DNA of 7,788 nt from Candidatus Neomicrothrix sp. UBA4742 (lineage in GTDB: Bacteria > Actinomycetota > Acidimicrobiia > Acidimicrobiales > Acidimicrobilacustridaceae). Under the pieces are notes generated by a model. It did not search any database, was not told where the DNA came from, and saw nothing but the letters and a program-made list of their open reading frames with translations. The stretch spans positions 1-7,788 of the forward strand of contig DHIQ01000040.1 of assembly GCA_002403895.1 (NCBI GenBank), in the 5' to 3' direction. The position numbers were made by a program, and so were the translations under genes. Position 1 is the stretch's first letter; every line of letters starts with the position of its first letter. Positions 1 to 7,110 of the stretch are shown here, piece by piece.

Positions 1-17
1 TAAAAAAGAAAGCTGAA

Positions 18-42
18 ATGGGGTGAATCGCCGGCCCCCCAT
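18..42. repeat. Short inverted repeat in the leader, possible hairpin
   Basis: ATGGGG at 18-23 is matched exactly by CCCCAT at 37-42, with a 13-base loop that itself contains the palindrome GCCGGC. An A-rich run (2-12) lies to its left, so on the minus strand the hairpin would be followed by a T-rich tract, as in an intrinsic terminator. No minus-strand gene is seen that would end here, and on the plus strand no T tract follows. The stem is only six pairs long, so it may be chance. The A-rich run is also unusually AT-rich compared with the rest of the window. Confidence 0.2.
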
Positions 43-68
43 AGAGCCGACGAGACGAGCCGACGCCG

Positions 69-96
69 TCGACCCGCAGCCGGCAGCGCCTAGGGT
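69..96 (+). promoter_or_regulatory. Candidate sigma70-type promoter for the transporter operon
   Basis: TCGACC (69-74) matches four of six bases of the TTGACA -35 consensus. After a 16-base spacer comes TAGGGT (91-96), which fits the TANNNT pattern common in actinobacterial -10 boxes. A transcript from here would start near 103 and carry a leader of about 60 bases before the GTG start. This is a pattern match only. The real promoter could lie to the left of the window, and no operator or riboswitch structure is evident in 1-164. Confidence 0.2.
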
Positions 97-147
97 GGCG
101 GCGGGGGAACCGGTCGTCCCATCAGACAGACGGTCAGGTTCGACAGT

Positions 148-155
148 AAGGGGGG
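148..155 (+). promoter_or_regulatory. Ribosome binding site deciding the GTG start of the permease gene
   Basis: The purine run AAGGGGGG (148-155) lies nine bases before the GTG at 165 and is the only strong Shine-Dalgarno-like sequence near the start of this frame. It favours GTG 165 over the in-frame ATG codons at 252 (Met30) and 327 (Met55), which would cut into the first membrane helices. Confidence 0.65.
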
Positions 156-164
156 AACCCAGCG

Positions 165-2288
165 GTGGGTGCCACGATCGGGTCGACACGTGCTCGCGTC
201 ATTGCCGGCGCCCTTGCGCCCGCGGCCGCGATCCTGGCGGTGCAACTGATCATGTTCCCGGTCCCCGCGGGGGTGGCCTTCCAGGGGTTCATTCTCGGCC
301 TGCTCGGTGCCCTGGTGGCCGTGGGCATGGCCCTCATCTACCGCGCCAACCGGATCCTCAACTTTGCCCAGAGCGAGCTGGGTGCCGTGCCAACGGTGCT
401 GGCGGTCTCACTGGTGGCGTTCGCGGGGTTCAACTACTTCCTGGCTGTCGCCCTGGGCGTCGTGGCCGCCATCGTCTTGGGCAGCATCGTCGAGCTGGCC
501 ATCATCCGCCGCTTCTTCAACGCTCCCCGGCTGATCCTCACGGTGGCCACCATCGGGTTGGCCCAGTTGCTGGCGGTGGGTTCGCTCTTCATCCCGGCGA
601 TCTGGGGCAAGACGCCGACCACCACCCAGATCCATGCCCCCTTCACTATCCGGTTCGTACTGGATCCGATCGTCTTCTCCGCCGATCACGTGATCGCCCT
701 GGTGGTGGCGCCGCTGTCGCTGCTGGCCGTCGCCGTGGTGTTGCGCTACACGAGTATCGGCATCGCCATCCGGGCGAGCGCCGAGCGCGCCGACCGGGCC
801 AGCCTGCTCGGTGTCCCGGTGAAGCGGCTGCAGACGGTGGTGTGGGCCATGGCCACGCTGCTGTCGTTCATCGCGGTGTTCATGCGGGCCAGCATCCTGG
901 GGCTCCCGGTGGGGGGCCAACTCAGCCTCACCTTGTTGTTGGCCTCGCTGGCCGCCCTCATGCTGGGCAAGCTCACCGAGCTCCCCACCATCGCCGCCGC
1001 GGCGGTGGCGCTCGGGCTGCTGGAGCAGGGGGTGGTGTGGAACCATCCCCGCAACCCCGAGCTGGTGGATCCGATCTTGGCCGTGGTCATCGTGGTGTGC
1101 CTGTTGATGCGCAAGATCGGCACCACCCGAGCCGATCAGGACGGGTCCTCATCGTGGCAGGCGGCCGACGAGGTGCGCCCGGTACCCCGTGAGCTGCGCT
1201 CGCTCCCTGAGGTGCGAGCGGCGCGCTGGGGCGGCGGATTGCTCGTAGCTGCATGCCTGGTGGGTTTGCCCCTGGTGCTGCACCAGGCCGGCGATCGCCA
1301 GAAGGCCGCCGCGGTGGTGATCTTCGCCATCATCGCCCTTTCGGTGGTGGTGCTCACGGGGTGGGCGGGTCAGGTCTCGCTCGGTCAGATGTCCCTGGTG
1401 GCCTTCGGTGCCGCGGTGGGCGCCTACGCCACCCAGCACTGGCACCTCGACCTGGCCCTGGCGCTGGTGTTGTCCAGCCTCGTCGGGGCGGTGGTGGCCA
1501 TCCTGGTGGGTCTTCCCGCCCTGCGGCTGCGCGGCTTGTTCCTGGCGGTGACGACGCTGGCGTTCGCCATGGCCACGTCCAGCTTCCTGCTCAGCGACAA
1601 GCACTTCTCCTGGGTGCCCACCGAACGGGTGGTTCGCCCCAAGCTGTTCGGCGCCTTCGACCTGAGCTCGCAGGTGGCCTTCTACGAACTCTGCCTCGCC
1701 TGCCTCCTGCTCGTGGTCATAGCGGTGCGCGGGATTCGCCACAGCCGTACCGGCCGGGTCCTGCTGGCGCTGCGCGAGAACGAGCGCGGCGCGCAGTCCT
1801 TTGGCGTCAATGTGACCCGGGCCAAGCTCACCGCCTTTGCCCTGTCCGGCGCCATCGCCGCCTTCGCCGGCTGCTTGCTGGTGCATCTGCTGCAGGCGTT
1901 CAACGTGGATGTCTACGGCCCGGGCGCAAGTTTCGTCGTGTTCACCAGCGCGGTGGTGGGTGGCCTCGGCTCGCTGCTGGGGGCGATGCTCGGCGCGCTC
2001 TATCTCCAGGGCGGTTACTGGTTCCTGCCCGGGCCGCGCTGGCAGCAGTTGTCGACCGCGGTGGGCGTGCTGCTGGTGCTGATGATCCTGCCCGGCGGTT
2101 TGGCGGACATCGTGTTTCGCCTGCGCGACGGCGCCCTGCGCTGGGTGGCGACCCGGCGGGGGATCGTCGTGCCCAGCCTGCTGGCTGATATCGCCCCCCC
2201 GGGCGACGATCCCGATCCGGACGTCGTCGCCCACGCCGAAGCTGCGGTCGAAGCCGAGGGTGAGGCCGAGGTGGTGGTGGCCCCATGA
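165..2288 (+). CDS. Fused branched-chain-amino-acid-type ABC permease, LivH-LivM
   Basis: This 707-residue membrane protein carries both permease subunits of a HAAT-family importer, which form the channel that the LivF/LivG ATPases drive. Residues about 36-318 are LivH-like: the GLLGALVAVGMALIYRANRILNFAQSE region (42-71) matches the family's first conserved block, LTVATIGLAQ (125-134) the second, and RASAERADRASLLGVPV (203-219) is the cytoplasmic coupling loop. Residues about 352-655 are LivM-like, with GWAGQVSLGQ (399-408), LPALRLRGLFLAVTTLAF (450-467), a second coupling loop RTGRVLLALRENERGAQSFGV (528-548) and the VVGGLGSLLGA region (597-607). Each half is about the length of the stand-alone subunit. 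An extra helix (11-30) precedes LivH. Residues 680-707 form an acidic Ala/Glu/Val tail. The GTG start is set by the ribosome binding site at 148-155. The stop overlaps the next gene's start as ATGA. Family assignment is firm; the substrate is unknown. Confidence 0.93.
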   Translation: MGATIGSTRARVIAGALAPAAAILAVQLIMFPVPAGVAFQGFILGLLGALVAVGMALIYRANRILNFAQSELGAVPTVLAVSLVAFAGFNYFLAVALGVVAAIVLGSIVELAIIRRFFNAPRLILTVATIGLAQLLAVGSLFIPAIWGKTPTTTQIHAPFTIRFVLDPIVFSADHVIALVVAPLSLLAVAVVLRYTSIGIAIRASAERADRASLLGVPVKRLQTVVWAMATLLSFIAVFMRASILGLPVGGQLSLTLLLASLAALMLGKLTELPTIAAAAVALGLLEQGVVWNHPRNPELVDPILAVVIVVCLLMRKIGTTRADQDGSSSWQAADEVRPVPRELRSLPEVRAARWGGGLLVAACLVGLPLVLHQAGDRQKAAAVVIFAIIALSVVVLTGWAGQVSLGQMSLVAFGAAVGAYATQHWHLDLALALVLSSLVGAVVAILVGLPALRLRGLFLAVTTLAFAMATSSFLLSDKHFSWVPTERVVRPKLFGAFDLSSQVAFYELCLACLLLVVIAVRGIRHSRTGRVLLALRENERGAQSFGVNVTRAKLTAFALSGAIAAFAGCLLVHLLQAFNVDVYGPGASFVVFTSAVVGGLGSLLGAMLGALYLQGGYWFLPGPRWQQLSTAVGVLLVLMILPGGLADIVFRLRDGALRWVATRRGIVVPSLLADIAPPGDDPDPDVVAHAEAAVEAEGEAEVVVAP
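2268..2273 (+). promoter_or_regulatory. Ribosome binding site of the MFS-LivF-LivG gene, inside the preceding gene
   Basis: GAGGTG is a perfect six-base piece of the AAGGAGGTG Shine-Dalgarno consensus. It lies 11 bases before the ATG at 2285, within the last codons of the permease gene. The spacing is long, but the ATGA stop/start overlap would also allow translational coupling, keeping permease and ATPase output linked. Confidence 0.5.
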
Positions 2289-5200
2289 TCCCCATCCCGC
2301 CGCTGACCCCGGCCGACAACCGCCCGTGGCACCTGCGCCTGCGCGGCGCGGTGCGCCATCCGTCGAAGTGGCTCACCGACCTCGCCGGTGATGGGCCCAT
2401 CTACGCCCTCATGATCTTGTTCGGGTTGAGCATGGTCGACGAGATGGACCGCACCGCCTTCGGGCTGTTGTTGCCCAACATCCGCGACTCGTTCGGGATG
2501 TCCAACGCCGGCATCCTGTCGCTCGTGGCGGTGGCCGCGCTGTTGGGTCTGTCATTGCAGGTGCCCATCGCCCAGCTGTCCGATCGGCGCAGTCGGGTCC
2601 GGCTCATGTTGATCGGCGCGGCCATCTTCGCCATGTTCTCGGTGGGTACCGGGCTGGCCGTGTCGATCTGGATGCTGGTCATCGTGCGTGGTGGCTCCGG
2701 CATCGGGCAGGCCACCGTGGGACCGACCCACAATTCGCTGCTGGCCGACTGGTTCCCCATCGGGACCCGACCGCGCGTGTTCTCGTTCCACCGTGGCGCC
2801 AACGCCGTTGGTGCGTTCATCGGACCGGTGGTGGCCGGCACCTTGGCCACCTGGGTGAGTTGGCGGGTCCCGTTCTTTCTCTTCGCCATCCCCATCGCCA
2901 TCCTGTTGGTGCTCGGGCTGCGGCTCAAGGAGCCGGTGCGGGGCCTCCAGGAGCGCCTGGCCATGGGCGTGACCGACGCGGCGTTGACCGAGGAGCCTCC
3001 GCCGTCGTTCGCCGAGGGCTGGCGCATGGTGTGGAAGGTCGAGAGTCTGCGACGGATCTTCTACGCCCTGCCCTTCCTGGCTTCCGCGCTCATCGGGTTC
3101 TCGTCGCTCGCCGCCTTGCTCTACGAGCAGCGGTTCGGCCTTGATGCCGCCCAGCGGGGCTGGGTGGCGGCCGCCGCCGAACCGGCCCAGATCATCGGCT
3201 TGGTCATCGGGGCCCGGGTGGGTACCAAGCTCATCATGCGCGACCCGGGCCTGGTGCTGCGTTTCATCGCCCTGGTGGCCATCATCACTGCCGCGTTGTC
3301 TGCTCTGTTCGCACTCTCGCCATATCTGTGGGTAGGGATCGTGGCCAACATGGCCATCTCCGCCAGTCTCGCCATCGTCGGGCCGGGGGTGTTCGCCTCG
3401 CTGTCGCTGGCCATCCCGGCGCGGGCCCGCTCGCTCGGCTTTTCGATGGGGGCGATCTTCGTCATCCCCGGCCTCATCATGTTGCCCATCGTCGGGGCGG
3501 TGTCGGACTCCATCAGCATCCAGGCCGGCATGTTGTTGATGGTGCCGGTGTTCCTCGTCGGCAGCTTCATCATCTCCACCGCCGGTCACGTCATCGGCCG
3601 TGACATCACGCAGGTGTGGACGGCGGCCGCCGCTCGGTCCGAGGTGCTCTACGAGCGGCGGCAGGGCAGGGCCAAGCTGTTGTTGGTCCGGGGCCTGCAG
3701 GTCTACTACGGCAACGTGCAGGTCCTCTTCGACGTCGACTTCGAGATCGACGAGGGCGAGATCGTGGCGTTGCTGGGCACCAACGGGGCGGGCAAGTCGA
3801 CGTTGTTGAAGGCGATCTGTGGGGTGGTCGAGGCCGACAAGGGCGCGGTCATCTTCGACGGTCGCGACATCACCCACGCGCCGCCCAACGAGATCGCGGG
3901 GTTCGGCATCACCCAGGTCCCCGGGGGCCAAGGCGTCTTCCCCAGCCTCACCGTGGGCGAGAACCTCCGCGTCGCCGGGTGGCTGGACCGGCGCAACACC
4001 TCGGAGCTTCGGGACCGCACCGAGCAGGTGCTCGAGTTGTTCCCGGTGCTGCGCCAGCGCCACGAGGAGCCCGCCGCCAACCTGTCGGGTGGGCAGCAGC
4101 AGATGCTGGCGCTGGGCATGGCGTTCCTGGCTCGCCCGCAGTTGCTGTGCATCGACGAGCTCTCGTTGGGGCTGGCTCCCGTGATCATCGAACAGCTGCT
4201 GAAGATCGTCCGTCAGATCCAGGCGCAGGGCACCACCGTGATCCTGGTCGAGCAGTCGGTGAATCTGGCGCTGACCGTCGCCGAGACGGCGTATTTCATG
4301 GAGAAGGGCGAGATCAAGTTCCACGGTCCCACGGCCGAGCTGCTGGCCCGACCCGACGTGCTGCGTTCGGTGTTCCTCGAAGGGGCGGCCGCCTCGAACG
4401 GGGGAACCACCACGAACGGCGGCCCGACCCACGTCAACGGAGCAGCGAAGGGAACCTCGATGCCGGCAAACGGCTCCTCACCGGCGGTACCAGCCGCCGG
4501 CGTCGCGGGCGACTCGACCAGCTCTGAAACGGCATCCCCCGCCCTCGAGGTGATGGACGTCGGCGTGTCCTTTGGGGGCATCCGCGCCGTCGACGACGTG
4601 TCGCTGACGGTGGCTCCTGGCGAGGTGGTGGGGATCATCGGGCCCAATGGCGCCGGCAAGACCACCCTGTTCGACCTGATCTCGGGCTTCACCGGTGGCG
4701 ACCACGGCCGTGTGCTCCTGGGCGGGGTGGACATCTCGGGTCGACGGCCCGACCAGCGTGCCGTGTTGGGGTTGGGGCGCTCGTTCCAGGACGCCCGCCT
4801 GTTCCCCGCCCTCACGGTCGAGGAGACGATTGCGGTCGCCCTCGAGCGCTGGGTCGAAGTGCGGGATCCGTTCAACCCGGCCCTCCACCTTCCAGCGGCG
4901 TTCGATTCCGAGCAGGCGGTCCGCACCCGGGTGGGCGAGCTCATCGCCCTGTTGAACCTCGAGGCATTCCGCTCCAAGTTCGTGCGGGAACTGTCCACCG
5001 GCTCTCGTCGCGTGGTCGACCTGGCCTGCGTGGTGGCCCACCACCCCAGCGTGGTCCTGCTCGACGAGCCCTCGAGCGGGATCGCCCAGCGCGAGACCGA
5101 GGCGCTGGGTCCGTTGCTGTTGCGCATCCGTGACGACCTTGGGGCCAGCATGGTCGTCATCGAGCACGACATGCCGCTCATCACCACCATCTCCGATCGG

Positions 5201-5332
5201 CTGCTCGCCCTCGACCAGGGCCGGCTGATCACCTCCGGCACGCCCGACGAGGTCCTGCACCACCCGTCGGTGATCGCGTCCTACCTGGGGGCCACCGAGG
5301 CGGTCATTGCCCGTTCCGGCTCCGCCCCCTGA
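2285..5332 (+). CDS. MFS transporter fused to LivF-type and LivG-type ABC ATPases
   Basis: This 1015-residue protein has three modules. Residues about 36-437 are a full major facilitator domain of about 12 helices. It has an acidic first helix (VDEMDR, 51-56), a degenerate motif A (SDRRSRVR, 99-106) and a motif-C-like GAFIGPVVAG (176-185). Residues about 464-700 are a LivF-like ATPase: Walker A GTNGAGKST (498-506), signature LSGGQQQ (600-606), Walker B with D624/E625 and SLGLAP (627-632). A Gly/Asn/Ser/Ala-rich linker (about 700-753) leads to a LivG-like ATPase: Walker A GPNGAGKTT (786-794), variant signature LSTGS (903-907), Walker B D927/E928 and switch His961. An even helix count puts the MFS C-terminus and both ATPases in the cytoplasm. 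The order is F then G, the reverse of E. coli livGF. The ATPases very likely drive the LivH-LivM protein encoded just upstream; the role of the MFS domain is unknown. The frame has no stops at either junction. Confidence 0.92.
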   Translation: MIPIPPLTPADNRPWHLRLRGAVRHPSKWLTDLAGDGPIYALMILFGLSMVDEMDRTAFGLLLPNIRDSFGMSNAGILSLVAVAALLGLSLQVPIAQLSDRRSRVRLMLIGAAIFAMFSVGTGLAVSIWMLVIVRGGSGIGQATVGPTHNSLLADWFPIGTRPRVFSFHRGANAVGAFIGPVVAGTLATWVSWRVPFFLFAIPIAILLVLGLRLKEPVRGLQERLAMGVTDAALTEEPPPSFAEGWRMVWKVESLRRIFYALPFLASALIGFSSLAALLYEQRFGLDAAQRGWVAAAAEPAQIIGLVIGARVGTKLIMRDPGLVLRFIALVAIITAALSALFALSPYLWVGIVANMAISASLAIVGPGVFASLSLAIPARARSLGFSMGAIFVIPGLIMLPIVGAVSDSISIQAGMLLMVPVFLVGSFIISTAGHVIGRDITQVWTAAAARSEVLYERRQGRAKLLLVRGLQVYYGNVQVLFDVDFEIDEGEIVALLGTNGAGKSTLLKAICGVVEADKGAVIFDGRDITHAPPNEIAGFGITQVPGGQGVFPSLTVGENLRVAGWLDRRNTSELRDRTEQVLELFPVLRQRHEEPAANLSGGQQQMLALGMAFLARPQLLCIDELSLGLAPVIIEQLLKIVRQIQAQGTTVILVEQSVNLALTVAETAYFMEKGEIKFHGPTAELLARPDVLRSVFLEGAAASNGGTTTNGGPTHVNGAAKGTSMPANGSSPAVPAAGVAGDSTSSETASPALEVMDVGVSFGGIRAVDDVSLTVAPGEVVGIIGPNGAGKTTLFDLISGFTGGDHGRVLLGGVDISGRRPDQRAVLGLGRSFQDARLFPALTVEETIAVALERWVEVRDPFNPALHLPAAFDSEQAVRTRVGELIALLNLEAFRSKFVRELSTGSRRVVDLACVVAHHPSVVLLDEPSSGIAQRETEALGPLLLRIRDDLGASMVVIEHDMPLITTISDRLLALDQGRLITSGTPDEVLHHPSVIASYLGATEAVIARSGSAP
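4447..4462 (+). promoter_or_regulatory. Possible internal ribosome binding site and ATG for a free LivG subunit
   Basis: GAAGGG (4447-4452) lies seven bases before an in-frame ATG (4460-4462, Met726 of the fusion), which is near-ideal spacing. Initiation here would give a 290-residue protein made of the last part of the linker plus the complete LivG domain, a normal length for LivG. It may be a relic of a formerly separate gene or a working internal start. Chance is possible, because purine runs occur elsewhere in this gene. Confidence 0.35.
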
Positions 5333-5350
5333 TCTTCTATTTCCGTCCCC

Positions 5351-5356
5351 GAAAGG
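5351..5356 (+). promoter_or_regulatory. Ribosome binding site of the solute-binding protein gene
   Basis: GAAAGG lies ten bases before the ATG at 5367, in the 34-base gap after the stop of the ATPase fusion gene. It supports ATG 5367 over the in-frame TTG at 5307, which sits inside the preceding gene and would add a Pro-rich 20-residue extension ahead of the signal segment. Confidence 0.6.
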
Positions 5357-5366
5357 CAGACAGTCC

Positions 5367-7067
5367 ATGCAGCCGAGTACCCCACCCCCAGCCCGTTCCA
5401 GCACATTGCGACGGTTCGGCCCCCTCATCGCCATCGTCGTGGTGGTCATCGTCGTGGCTGGGGGGGTAGTGGCCACCCGCCAGCGTGACGACTCGACCAC
5501 CGCCACGCCGGCTACGACCGTACCGGCCAGCCGGGCCGGCGTGCTGTCGTTCACCGACGCCAAGGCGCAGGGTATCGAGAACACCATCAACTGGGGGGAC
5601 CGGTGTGACACGGCGATCGGCAAGCTCAAGTACCCGTCGTTCTTCGCCGGTGACTGCTACGCCCCGTTCAGCGGCAACAACGGGGGAGCCACCGCGTCGG
5701 GAGTCACGAGCGACAGCATCAAGGTGGTCATGTATCAGGCCCAGCCGAGCGACCCGGTGCTCAACTACATCACCGCCGCGGTGAAGGTCGACGACACCAA
5801 CGACCAGACGTTCCAGACCATCAGGAACTGGACCCAGTTCTACGAGACCTTCTATGAGATGTACGGGCGCAAGGTCGAGTTGATCAAGTTCACCGCCTCC
5901 GGGACGTCGACCGACGAGGTCTCGGCCCGAGCCGACGCCACCACCATCGCCGAGGACATCAAGCCGTTCGCCGTCTGGGGTGGCCCGATCCTGACCACCG
6001 CCTTTGAGGAGGAGCTGGCTGCCCGCAAGGTGCTGTGCATCGATTGCGGCCCCGCCACGAGCTATGACCAGATGATCAAGGCTGGGCCCTACCTGTGGAA
6101 CTTGGGCAGCATCGCCGAACAGATCCAAACCCACGTGGTTGAGTACCTGAGCAAGGAGTTGAAGGACGGCAACGCCGACCACGCCGGCGACCCGGCGCTG
6201 CAGAGCCAGAAGCGCACGTTCGGACTCATCTATATCAGCACCAGCGCCGAATCTGAGCGGGTCGAGGGTGTCCTCGAGAAGAAGCTCGCGGACAACGGCA
6301 TCACCCTGGCCGAGAAGGTGGCCTACAAATCGCCAGTTGATCTGCAGACCGACGCCCCGCAGCTCATGGCCAAGCTGAAGGCAGCCGGTGTGACCTCGGT
6401 GCTCTTCAGCGGTGACCCGGTGGCGCCCGGTCCGCTGACCGTGGCCGCCACTGGCCAGGAGTACTTCCCGGAGTGGATAGTCACCGGGGCGCCGCTCACC
6501 GACACGACGGCCTTCGCCCGCACGTACGACCAGAGGCAGTGGGCCCACGCCTTCGGCGTGAGTCAGCTGGCGGCCCGGGTCGATCCCCAAAAGAGCGGCA
6601 CGCTGTTCCTCTACCGGTGGTTCTTCGGTCAGGACCCCCCGGCCCCGACTGGCTCGCCCACCAGGGTGATCGAGCCGGCGCTGTTCTACGCCGTGATCCA
6701 GGGCCTAGGCCCGAACCTCACCGCCCAGGGGTTCCAGGACGCGTTGTTCGCGGCCAGCCCCACCACTCGTGCGGTGACCCAGCCGTCGCTTTCGTATGGC
6801 GACAAGGGCATCTGGCCCGAGACCGACTATCTCGGGGTGGACGACGCCACGGAGGTGTGGTGGAACCCCGACGCTACCGGTCTGGACGAGATCCAGCGCA
6901 ACGGCAAGGGCATGTACGAATACGTCGACGGCGGCCAGCGCTACCTACCCACCGAGTGGCCGTCGCGGCCGACCACGGCGTTCAACCCCGACGGGGCGGT
7001 GACCTTCTATCCCGAACCGCCCAGTTCGGAGCAGGTGCCGACGTATCCGTCACCGGCGGCGAAATGA
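5367..7067 (+). CDS. Extracytoplasmic substrate-binding protein of the LivK/Peripla_BP type
   Basis: This 566-residue protein is the likely ligand receptor of the importer encoded upstream. Residues 1-16 are polar and basic (RR at 15-16). Residues 17-36 form a Val/Ile-rich helix ending in VVA, which fits either a signal peptidase I site or an uncleaved anchor. No cysteine occurs before residue 80, so it is not a lipoprotein. A Thr/Ala/Pro linker (41-56) follows. The type-I binding fold starts near GVTSDSIKVVMYQ (112-124). Lobe 1 runs to about 228 and includes AVWGGPILT (202-210); lobe 2 begins at KRTFGLIYIS (282-291) and includes AAGVTSVLFSGDP (339-351). C80, C97, C224 and C227 are the only cysteines and could pair. 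It is well above the roughly 370-400 residues of LivJ/LivK, with extra sequence at both ends. Family assignment rests on fold-level resemblance and operon position; the ligand is not predictable. Confidence 0.85.
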   Translation: MQPSTPPPARSSTLRRFGPLIAIVVVVIVVAGGVVATRQRDDSTTATPATTVPASRAGVLSFTDAKAQGIENTINWGDRCDTAIGKLKYPSFFAGDCYAPFSGNNGGATASGVTSDSIKVVMYQAQPSDPVLNYITAAVKVDDTNDQTFQTIRNWTQFYETFYEMYGRKVELIKFTASGTSTDEVSARADATTIAEDIKPFAVWGGPILTTAFEEELAARKVLCIDCGPATSYDQMIKAGPYLWNLGSIAEQIQTHVVEYLSKELKDGNADHAGDPALQSQKRTFGLIYISTSAESERVEGVLEKKLADNGITLAEKVAYKSPVDLQTDAPQLMAKLKAAGVTSVLFSGDPVAPGPLTVAATGQEYFPEWIVTGAPLTDTTAFARTYDQRQWAHAFGVSQLAARVDPQKSGTLFLYRWFFGQDPPAPTGSPTRVIEPALFYAVIQGLGPNLTAQGFQDALFAASPTTRAVTQPSLSYGDKGIWPETDYLGVDDATEVWWNPDATGLDEIQRNGKGMYEYVDGGQRYLPTEWPSRPTTAFNPDGAVTFYPEPPSSEQVPTYPSPAAK

Positions 7068-7110
7068 GGCGAGCGCTCCGGAGACTGATGGCTTCGGTGA
7101 CCGCCACCTG
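7068..7110. other. Convergent intergenic gap without a clear terminator
   Basis: Forty-three bases separate the stop of the binding-protein gene from the stop of the minus-strand phosphoesterase. The gap holds two overlapping palindromes, GAGCGCTC (7071-7078) and CTCCGGAG (7076-7083), and a 4-base stem GGTG/CACC (7096-7099 with 7105-7108). None is followed by a T tract on either strand, so no intrinsic terminator is called. Confidence 0.4.

Noticed and set aside
23..1192. Plus-strand 389-residue open frame overlapping the LivH part
   Set aside because: It is an Arg/Gly/Pro/His-rich translation without domains, out of frame with the clear LivH-LivM gene; a typical shadow in high-G+C DNA.
3599..3680. 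Internal start for a separate LivF at the MFS-LivF junction
   Set aside because: Only GTG, CTG or TTG codons are available there, with weak purine runs (GGGCAGGG). There is no convincing Shine-Dalgarno/ATG pair, unlike the LivG junction.
2552..4432. Long minus-strand open frame (626 residues) opposite the MFS-LivF region
   Set aside because: The composition is Gln/His/Asp/Gly-rich with no recognisable domain, and the plus strand carries intact MFS and Walker motifs. The same holds for the minus-strand frames at 1149-2234, 4478-5629 and 5337-6590.
5307..5366. Upstream TTG start for the solute-binding protein
   Set aside because: It lies inside the ATPase gene, has no good ribosome binding site, and adds a Pro-rich stretch before the signal segment. 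ATG 5367 with GAAAGG is better.
7071..7108. Terminator between the convergent genes
   Set aside because: The palindromes are short, two have no loop, and no T tract follows on either strand.
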